Shown here one piece after another: positions 56,328-64,000 of a stretch of DNA of 64,000 nt. Numbering within the stretch: the stretch's first letter is position 1; each line of letters starts with the position of its first letter. Below the pieces are notes generated by a model. The model ran no database searches and was not told the DNA's origin. It saw only the letters and a program-made list of their open reading frames with translations. The translations under genes were made by a program, and so were the position numbers. The stretch is from Neoechinorhynchus agilis (Eukaryota > Acanthocephala), in assembly GCA_051530055.1 (NCBI GenBank), contig CM121341.1, positions 17,856,001 to 17,920,000 on the forward strand, given 5' to 3'.

Positions 56328-57326
56328 TCAGGTCCATTCCTCCCGCGCGCAGCTTGGGCTTCGCTCCTGCCCCTTTTTCCGCAGGTCGATCAGTGGACCC
56401 ATTGGCGAATTACTAGTCTTTTCCTCAACAAAAATCGAGGAAATCTACCGTCAATCGCAGTCTTTCGGGCGACCTAATTTAGCTCGCGATTCCTCGTGGC
56501 ATTTCGATATTTACTACATCAAAACGCCTCTCAAACCTACCACAACCATTTTTACCACGCGTCGTCCCTTCTCACGTGATCGCAACACTCGTAATCCCAA
56601 TTACCTCGCACCTCCCTCTACCGCTGCCCAATCGTCTCGGATATCAATACCCGAAACGAACCTTAGGAAATACTCAACCTCACAAGCTCATTCCCACCCG
56701 ATCGAACCCGTAATCCACTTCAAAATCAACAACCGCATTCAATGAACAAATCCAAATTCAAGTGTTTATGGGGACCAACAAATAAACTTGTTATTATCAC
56801 GATTTCCGTCTTTGCTTAAAAGTCTTTGGTTTTACATGCCTATTTTCAAAATTGTCTTCGATTTCACTCGCTTCAAACAACTTTTTTTAAAATCTACCAT
56901 AGTGGCAATTTGTTCGAAATCTTTAGTTGAACACGCTTTCATAATTAATCCCCATTATTCCGTTTTTATATCCTCTTCTCACAACCTTCCTCACCTCGTC
57001 CCTTTCTCAGCAGTCTCAAATGCTCTTTCTGACATATCATTTCTCGTTATCAGTTGTATCAACGACCGCTTATCCTCCGCTCATTTTCACCATTTTACCA
57101 CAAATAACTCATTGCTCACACCTTTTCCAAATTTTTTATTTCCTAATGATAAATAATTAACACTTTGTTTTCCCTTCTGCTCACACTCGACTAAACCCTA
57201 ACTCGCTTTCCATTCTCTCTTCTACTTCGCCACCATGCAACCACTAATCACTTTAACCCCTTCGCACCCTCACTTTGTTCCTTTAAGATTATTAAACAAT
57301 ATACATGTACACTTTTCATTTAATTC
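56328..57326. other. Intergenic between tRNA-Thr and ZIP gene
   Basis: The 56340-57290 stretch is pyrimidine-rich on the plus strand. No gene recognised; the frame at 56788-57156 starts with TTG and has no known content. Confidence 0.4.
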
Positions 57327-58911
57327 CTAATCATTTAAAAGCATTACCAACCGTTGAATAGCAAATCCTATAACAAGTCCAAGCACCTGCACCGCAATTA
57401 TCTTCGCAATAGTCTTTCTAATAACACCGCAGTCAGCTCCATGTGTTTCAACTCGTCGAATGAGATGATTTTCAATATCCCGCATTTCAACCAGCATCAC
57501 TCCGAGTGAAATATACAGAAACATTCCACCGGCAATGCAATAGATCCACGAATGCACCCTTTGTTCGAATCCGCTTATTAGTATTCCTACTATTAGACCA
57601 ATGTAGTTTGTCGACGCGGAAACGACATTGAACAGAATTGCTGTTCGAAGTGATAATCCGGATTTTATGAACACAGCGAAGTCACCGAGTTCACACGGAA
57701 GCTCTTCGCAGAATATTCCCAGAAAGATACTTAGGCCCGTTTGTGATGAATCTTTGAACGCGGTACCGATTGTGACTCCATCTACGAAGTTGTGAAGTGC
57801 ATCGCCCACAAATACCATCCAAACGATGGTTGGAATCTTGGCAAGAAATTCGTTGACACCATGTTTTATTTCACAAATGTCCAACCATCCAAGTATTGAG
57901 CAGCTTCGGTAGATTCCGTCAGGTCGGTCATCGGAATCGGATGCGCATTGGTTAGTTGGTCCTGATTGTACCATCTAAACGTACGAGAATATACCTTAAC
58001 TTAATTTCTACACTACCGAGAGGAGCGATTACTTTGGCCCTTTCTATGTAAGGGTTATTAGCATCATCGAATTCGATGTTCGAGTTAAAAATTGTACTAG
58101 GTTACAAAAGATTTCGTTTTATGATTTCTTATATATATGTCAATACTTAAGAAAAGATACTTACTTCGTTTTCAGTTGGTTGTCTTCTTTTGCTATATTG
58201 CATTACGGCCAAGAATCGATCAACAAGATAAAAGAAGAAAATCGCTGACAATATAACAACGACTTTATTTTTCCCAGTTTTATCTAGACGTACTTCTAAG
58301 GACTAAAAATTAAAAGCTGGTTATTGTTTTCAAAAAGGACAGAGCAACCTCAGGGATCAGTTGAATTACACTAACACTGCACATTGAGCCTACGCCAACG
58401 CCGATCATCCACATCAATATCCACATAAACACTTTTTGATTCATAATAGGTTTAAAGAACACGCCGGTCATTGACACAAGATTGATTGCGGTGGCCGATA
58501 AAAGGCTGTAGATCCAAGCTATAAGGTTATCATTTACGATTATGTACTAAAATGTGAATTCGAGTTGTGGTGATCATAATCCCCCGATAAAACGTATTTT
58601 ATTGGATTGAAATATATCTTATTCGGGGAGTTACGACGACCACCACAACTCCAACTTTTTCTCTTGATAATTAAAGAGTGAATATTACCATTCCGAGTAT
58701 TTGGAGACACCTTCAATGGGGATTTTTTTCGATCGACACAATTCTTAATTGAAATCGGGATATTGGATCGTTCGCATCTATCGGTAGTCATGTGGCACAT
58801 GTGATCACTATCACCAATAAATATATCAGTGCTATTGACTATTACATCATTGTCTAATGGCCGTGAAGCTACAATCGAACATAGTAAAAGCAATCCGGAC
58901 GTGCTTATCAT
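57327..58911 (-). CDS. ZIP metal transporter, LIV-1 subfamily (SLC39 type)
   Basis: ZIP proteins move zinc, iron or manganese into the cytosol. Start at ATG 58911 (an in-frame stop lies upstream), signal peptide MISTSGLLLLCSIVASRP. Exons 58689-58911, 58349-58518, 58165-58302, 57327-57974; introns of 170, 46 and 190 bp, all GT-AG and in phase; 392 residues. Membrane segments: WIYSLLSATAINLVSMTGVF, FMWILMWMIGVGVGSM, then IQLIPE, VVVILSAIFFFYLVDRF. Metal-site helices: DALHNFVDGVTIGTAF (HNxxDG) and FCEELPCELGDFAVF, where the family has (H/E)ExPHELGD: the central His is Cys. The ectodomain is short with no His-rich loop. The EE (not HE) start is as in ZIP8/ZIP14. Intron 1 carries a 90 bp MITE. Confidence 0.88.
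58562..58651. repeat. 90 bp MITE inside ZIP intron 1
   Basis: Ends GAGTTGTGGTGATC and GACCACCACAACTC are inverted repeats of 14 bp with two differences, and the inner sequence continues the foldback (CCCCCGATAAAACG... and ...CTTATTCGGGG). It fills 90 of the 170 bp of the intron. The family has a copy at 866-955 and related ends at 34129-34195. Confidence 0.75.
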
Positions 58912-58920
58912 TTTAAACAA

Positions 58921-61270
58921 TAATACGGTAAATATCTAAAAGAAATTGAATTCGTGAAATTTAACTCCAAGGTAAATTCGCTTGTGCGATGCGAGCCATA
59001 AGACTACGAAGTGGACTTGGTTTCAGGGTTCAAAATCCTAGAAGAATTGAAGCTCTCGCAAGAGACATTAGGGCGATTTTTAGATAAGGATTCATCGCTA
59101 AACAATTTTGATGATCGGTATCGTTTAATTTAACTTTCTATAAAAGAAAAAGCTCCCTTCCTTATTTATAAGCCGAACAAGCGTATAAATAAAAAAAATT
59201 GAATCGATCAGCAAATCAATTGTTGACTGAAATGATAAACCAATATATTTACATCAACGTCGAAACTTGACCTTGGAAAGCAATTCTGCTGTTCCAAAAC
59301 CTTTTAACCGGTGAAAATTGTTTCTGGCTGAATCTCTCCATTAGTCAGCTATCAAAATATCAAACTAGACGCTCATTGAAATGCTTGGCAGCAGAAACAA
59401 TTTTTGGATAGAAGAAAACTTTTGTTAAAAACTCTTTGTGACGGAATCTACGTCGGTAGAAATATTTTAAGAAACCCATAAATACTATTTAAAAATAATA
59501 GTTCGAATTTCGCAAAATCAAAAATTATAAGGCGGTTTATTAACCGTCAACTATTTGGGTCCCAAAATAAGACTAATTTTTGCTTAAAGTTGTGTGATTT
59601 TCAACCATCCAAAAGATTTGTAGGAGATTTATGCATCTTCAAGCTATACACTTTCGTATACACTTGTATTTTAAAGACAAACAACAAACATACAGGACCG
59701 TTCCTTTATTTGTTTTGCATTACCTTTTCGAAAATTGTTATAATATCTAACACCTTGCCAATAAATAGTTCTGCTCGATTTCATCAAAATATATCAAACA
59801 AAAATCGATAAAAATCCAATGGCGATCGATTGAAAACCCGAGAATGTGAACTTGCGTGGTTTCTTTTTAAAGTCGGCTAATCTACGTGAACTGTCGCACT
59901 GAGCTAGGTGATGGTTCTTCTTTTACTTGCGTGTTTATTCATCTGACAGGAAAATTTTTTGTTTTCTATCAATATTTGAGAAGGCCAAATAATATTACCG
60001 AGTCATTTAGTAATATTTTCAGCTACAAGAAAAGACGAAATGTGACGTAAACTAAAGTCTGAACTTAATATGATCATAGTTGGGCAGATTACAGTTTTTC
60101 GAATAAAAAGGAAATTTCGTCGAAGTCGACTAATAAAAGTAGGCAGTTATTTAGAAGACTGCGCCTTTTTAGATCTGTGTAAAGTCAAGTAATTTTAAAT
60201 TGAAATTTATTGACATTTATCGACAGGTTAGAGAACAAGGTTAACACATGAACAGGGTATGCGAAGGTTACATGGCTCAAAAACAAAAAAGCATTCCAAG
60301 AGATCAGTCAGCAAAAAAGGGGCCAAAATTGCAGTAGAAATGCGGTAATCGCTACCCTTTTCAGATCATACATTAACTTCTAAAATATTGTCTTTTGAAT
60401 TACCAAAATCACCGAATTTTGAAAAAAATACTATAACTTAATTTTGCGATAACGTCACTTCATGTATTTCTTTAAATTTAATTGTAAAAGATACAAATAG
60501 TAAAGCAGTAAAACACAATGAAGAAAATACAGAGTTTCTTTATAGTGTTGTATAGTAGCTTTCGATGAATCATATTACGTTCAACGACATTTACTCCTAA
60601 AAATCCCATCTTAAAGATTACTGCACTGACCGCGGTCTAAATAGTTTATATAAGTTTCATAAAAAATGCTTCAGATCAGATTCAAAGTTCTCGTAATGAA
60701 ATAGAATTTATCGGAACGGATTAATGTTTTCTAATACAATTCAAGGGAAATTCAGAATCCGGTTTCTTGGGTTCGTAGTCATTAGGCTTAGAGTTTTAGG
60801 CGTTAAGAATTTTCGCTAATTCGGTGAGGAGGTTGAAAGTGAATTAGTTTTGGAATTTCAACTCAAAATATGCATTGGAAAAATCTACTTACTGGCAAAT
60901 ATTCACCGTATATAATGATCGTTCAATGGGTTTGTTCTGCATAAAAGTGCTGCTTGGTTGAAAATAAAACCTTTATCTACATGCTGAAGCAGTCATTATA
61001 TAATCTTAAGCTATCTAAATGGCTTGGATAGGGACTTTCGATTTTCTCACTTACTCTTAGGACGATTTTATATTCAAAATATTAAAGAAAGTGCATTTAT
61101 GTACTTGTAAAACACTGCAAATGTTATTTCTGACTTATCGAGTAAAAATATATACGAATAATGGACAATTTGGTCGTAAGCAATATAGATACAAAAATTC
61201 TAAGTGGTACAACTATCTCGTGCTAGATGAAGCGTATGAAAAACTAAGGTTAAAGCTACACTTTTTGTAA
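58921..61270. other. Gene-poor region
   Basis: Over 2.3 kb with no gene, RNA or strong repeat recognised on either strand. The first part should hold the ZIP promoter. Confidence 0.4.
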
Positions 61271-61432
61271 CTAACCGGTAACTTTTATTCAGTATCTATC
61301 TATGTGTGGACCTTTTTCACGGCTGATAATTTTTCGTTTGGCACACAGCCAACCGATCTTGTTCAGGGAAGCGCATAAAATCACTTAATGCTTCCCTGAA
61401 CAATACGGTTATGAGTTTGTACATCCCTCCGA
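61271..61432. repeat. Dispersed repeat, copy 3 of 3
   Basis: Shares ACCGGTAACTTTTATT-type start, GGCACACAGCCAACCGATCT, GGGAAGCGCAT and ACGGTTATGAGTTTGTAC with 1690-1885. It carries an extra small hairpin (TTGTTCAGGGAAGC/GCTTCCCTGAACAA at 61359-61403). Confidence 0.65.
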
Positions 61433-61925
61433 AATGCTTTATGCTATAATGCAATCATCGAAAATTATACGCTCCAAACAAGTCGATGTTGTTATGAGGC
61501 TCTTTAATTTAGTCTCTTCTAACCAGTTTCACTAAACAACAAATTCTGTTAAAGAGAGAGAATTTTTGTTCAATGTAATTTTAAGATATTCACGCCAAAA
61601 GTACGGTCTGGTTAAAGAGCATCCTTTTAGCGATAGCATAGGAAAAGGCGAACAATCTTGTACGAAACACTAAGCGATATCTACTATCGATGCTCTTAGA
61701 TGTTATCTCACGAATCTTAAGACTATAAAGTTTTCTGTTGTTGTGTTTACTTTTTTATTCTGAACTGAAGTCGTAGTTTAGTGAACGAAAGGATAATATG
61801 CACACTTCGATCTTTTACGATAATTTTAGCCCTTAAAAGGAATAAAATTACCCAGTATCTATACCCACAAAGACTTAAAGCATTCATATTTTAGTCAATA
61901 AGCATTTGTCAAAGTCAGAATTAGA
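61433..61925. other. Spacer before the secreted protein gene
   Basis: No gene seen. The right part is the 3' flank of the minus-strand gene. Confidence 0.4.
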
Positions 61926-62646
61926 TCAACTAGCATACGCAGCCTTTATATTTTGCAAAAATTGCTTCGTTAGCTCTTCTATTTTCGATCTGAACTGCGT
62001 TGCCATTGAATAAGCCAAATAATGAGTTTTGCAACTTTGTTTATCTTCTCCTTTGTTCAAATCCCTTTCCTGTTCATAAAGCTGGCCAATTTTTTCTTCG
62101 TATTCACTTTGAATTTTCTCAAATGCAATAAACAGCTTCTTTGTTCTATATGCAGATTCAGCGAGTCTTTTCCGTTCAGTCTTGGCCATTGACATATACA
62201 TTTCACATCCTGGGGCAGTTTGGTCATATTTGAAATCGTTTTGGTTGTAGAGATTTACCATTTCGTTGTAGAACGAATCCAACGCAGTGTTCAGCATCTT
62301 ATGCATGCGTTCTTCGAGGCGCCTGAGCAATTTAAACCGGTTGCATTGCGGTTTAGTTAGGTTTGTAGCATTGGCAAGCAAGACATTTTCGTTGTATTCA
62401 GCATCATACGCGTCTTGGTAAATCTTATTTACTGTCTTTGCGAACACCTCCGTCAATGATTCGATAGCCACTCGTAGCTTAAGCTCCTTTAAAAACTTAT
62501 TCTTGTCTTTGTCGCATTCTGTGTCGCCTATGCATTGAATTTTGGAAATCTAAAACGAAAAATGAAATCTCATGTCATGAATCGAACCCGTAAATACTCA
62601 CTAGGAGGAAAGATGAAATTAACGCAATGTGTACGTATATTTGCAT
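61926..62646 (-). CDS. Secreted helical protein, unrecognised
   Basis: Two exons. Exon 1 (62602-62646) encodes MQIYVHIALISSFLL, most of a signal peptide, and ends at donor GTGAGT. A 52 bp intron (62550-62601) leads in phase 0 to exon 2 (61926-62549), starting ISKIQCIGDTECDKDKNKFL. The mature chain of about 200 residues is charged and predicted helical, with heptad-like stretches (LLRRLEERMHKMLNTALDSF, KKLFIAFEKIQSEYEEKIGQ), five Cys, and one likely N-glycosylation site (NAT/NLT). No domain recognised. A four-helix or coiled-coil secreted protein is an inference. Confidence 0.7.
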
Positions 62647-62847
62647 TATAAAACTTTGCACGCTTCTCGGCTATAAAGTACGTTTAAGAGAGTTGATGTT
62701 GCCATGGTAATCAATATACTTGTTGTTATATCCATGGAAACCAATGCGATTTTTTACCATTTACTATTTTTTTCCAAAAATACTGAGGTTAATGCAAACT
62801 TTTCTTTTGAACATGTTTTTGCTGTATTTACACAACCTCAGCTTTTA

Positions 62848-62882
62848 AGGCATTCACGCCACCGCTCCGGGTGATGGGTGCG
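62848..62882 (-). mobile_element. Short 3' end of LINE with restriction-like endonuclease
   Basis: The minus strand reads GGAGCGGTGGCGTGAATGC, close to AGAGCGGTAGTGTGAATG at the end of the copy at 14860-17765. Only the last 35 bp is recognisable. Confidence 0.4.
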
Positions 62883-62922
62883 TAAAGGTTTGATTCGCAC
62901 TTGTGGAAGCTGACGACATTTT

Positions 62923-62995
62923 TGCCGAGACCGTGGATCGAACACGGGACCTTTAGATCTTCAGTCTAACGCTCTCCCAACTGAGCTATCTCGGC
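62923..62995 (-). tRNA. tRNA-Phe(GAA)
   Basis: On the minus strand: acceptor GCCGAGA/TCTCGGC, D-arm GCTC...GAGC, anticodon stem TTAGA/TCTAA with loop CTGAAGA (anticodon GAA), T-arm CCGTG-TTCGATC-CACGG, discriminator A. All stems are perfect and both internal promoter boxes are present. Confidence 0.95.
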
Positions 62996-62999
62996 TTGA

Positions 63000-63382
63000 A
63001 GTCGAGCAATTATGAAGTAATTAATTAGTTTGATTTGATCCATCGATCGAATATTTCCCTACCTATCTCATTAAATTTAACTCCTAATTTCTGAAACGAC
63101 TATTGCGAGCAGATTTCAACGCTCACTTAAGTTGCAACAATGAGTTTTATCCATCGATGGAATGTTTCATTACCTATCTCGTTATATTTAACTTTTGATT
63201 TCTGAAGCGTGGATTGTGGAAACTAAATATACTAATCGATTCTGCAATACCATTTTAAATAATTATAAACTCAGAATGTGATTTATGTTTAATGGTGCCT
63301 GTAACTACCCTTAAGAAATCAAATAACAATCAATTTTAAAAGGGCTTAGTTGCTATTAGATTTATTGTATTTTAATAACCAA
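63000..63382. other. Spacer after tRNA-Phe
   Basis: Contains two related short blocks with ATCCATCGATCGAAT/ATCCATCGATGGAAT and TACCTATCTC at about 63040 and 63150, 110 bp apart, a weak direct repeat. No gene. Confidence 0.4.
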
Positions 63383-63422
63383 CAAACTGATGATGAACCC
63401 GACGAGGTTCGAAACGTCTTTG
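63383..63422 (+). ncRNA. Hammerhead-ribozyme-like motif
   Basis: CAAA, CTGATGA, one spare T, GAACC...GGTTC stem (5 bp), GAAA, CGTC, TTTG. Helix I is CAAA/TTTG. Core boxes intact; helix III minimal; the spare base is again present between CUGAUGA and stem II. Confidence 0.45.
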
Positions 63423-64000
63423 ATAAAAAATTATTTACCGGGTGAAGACCTAAACAATAATTCCAATCACATTCCCCGGTACCTGCTCACATATCCACAT
63501 CTTAGTTATTATTATATAATTTTTTACAACTACAATATATTTTCTACCCTTAATTTCTTTTAATTATAAAATTTGCATTTTTTACATTTTGCTCAATTTT
63601 CATCTGGTATCTTTATAACGTATACTCTTGAACCTTCGTACTCGAAAATTGGAATTAGAATGCTCATTATTTAACTGAGGTAAATTATATATGGCTCACA
63701 AACGATTCTTAAGTAAAATTCTAATTGAACACCTTGAATTTTTTAAAGTTGGAAAAGCATTGTTGAATAAAAAAACAAAATTGCCAGCAAATCCAGTATT
63801 AATTATTCTGGATTTAAAATAATAAGGCTGTTTGCAATCCTCGTGAATAAAGGCTTGATCACCTCATCGTATCTTGGTTCCTTTATCCATTTTGAAGCTA
63901 AAAACTTTTCGACTAAAAGCTGCTTTTCAATTTTCGATTTTTAATGCAACTTGCGATGGATGAATGGAAGGTCCAACGTCATTATAAAAAGCTTGTTTTC
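63423..64000. other. AT-rich right edge
   Basis: No gene, RNA or repeat recognised. Confidence 0.4.

Noticed and set aside
56788-57156. 122-codon plus-strand frame as a membrane protein
   Set aside because: Starts with TTG and lies in a pyrimidine-rich tract where Leu/Ser/Phe-rich frames arise by composition.
58540-58688. ZIP intron 1 as a non-canonical intron ending at 58547
   Set aside because: Using the acceptor at 58547 breaks the frame, but the AG at 58519-58520 gives a canonical 170 bp intron with correct phase, so nothing unusual is needed.

Overview
The window is AT-rich nuclear DNA of an invertebrate-like animal; I cannot name the phylum. The evidence is the gene set (bHLH factors, a LAMTOR4-like protein, a xylosyltransferase-family enzyme, ER glucosidase II alpha), split genes with the standard code, two nuclear tRNA genes, and a repeat load of RTE LINEs, LINEs with a C-terminal restriction-like endonuclease, Penelope-like fragments and a Ty3/Gypsy fossil. 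Many introns are very small (43, 46, 52, 52 and 55 bp). Roughly a dozen host genes lie in 64 kb, separated by repeats.

Layout. 1-8 kb: TSR3 (left edge), two divergent bHLH genes and the C-terminal exon of PEX19. 7.8-21 kb: LINE debris, a satellite of about 712 bp units, a mucin-like membrane protein, the longest LINE copy, a xylosyltransferase-family gene and Penelope-like debris. 21.3-26.9 kb: a satellite of 93 bp units, about 60 copies with higher-order structure. 27-34.6 kb: unrecognised reading frames and an RTE LINE. 34.8-38.3 kb: ER glucosidase II alpha (GANAB type). 39-42.4 kb: a hairpin element and retroelement fossils. 42.4-44.6 kb: PSMC4 (proteasome ATPase Rpt3) with a small divergent gene beside it. 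45.4-55.7 kb: LINE and hairpin debris around a Ser-rich acidic/basic protein and a LAMTOR4-like gene. 56-64 kb: tRNA-Thr, a LIV-1 type ZIP transporter, a secreted helical protein and tRNA-Phe.

The most interesting signal: three conserved host genes (GANAB, PSMC4, the xylosyltransferase-like gene) are interrupted inside conserved codons by sequences of 764, 386 and 143 bp. Each has terminal inverted repeats and is flanked by a TA dinucleotide on both sides. Conceptual removal of the element plus one TA exactly restores the conserved peptide (RYF-TW, AVE-LP, IQ-YS). In PSMC4 a GT-AG splice also works. In GANAB and the xylosyltransferase gene I found no GT-AG pair that does. They look like introns made from TA-target DNA transposons, perhaps with non-canonical splicing, or like TA-bounded DNA removed at the DNA level as in ciliate IESs; disabled alleles remain the dull alternative. 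A separate 90 bp MITE sits in an intron of the ZIP gene and has relatives elsewhere in the window.

The genes do not form one pathway. They are housekeeping functions (18S rRNA modification, peroxisome membrane protein import, ER quality control, proteasome, lysosomal mTORC1 scaffold, metal transport) beside fast-evolving secreted or membrane proteins and mobile DNA.
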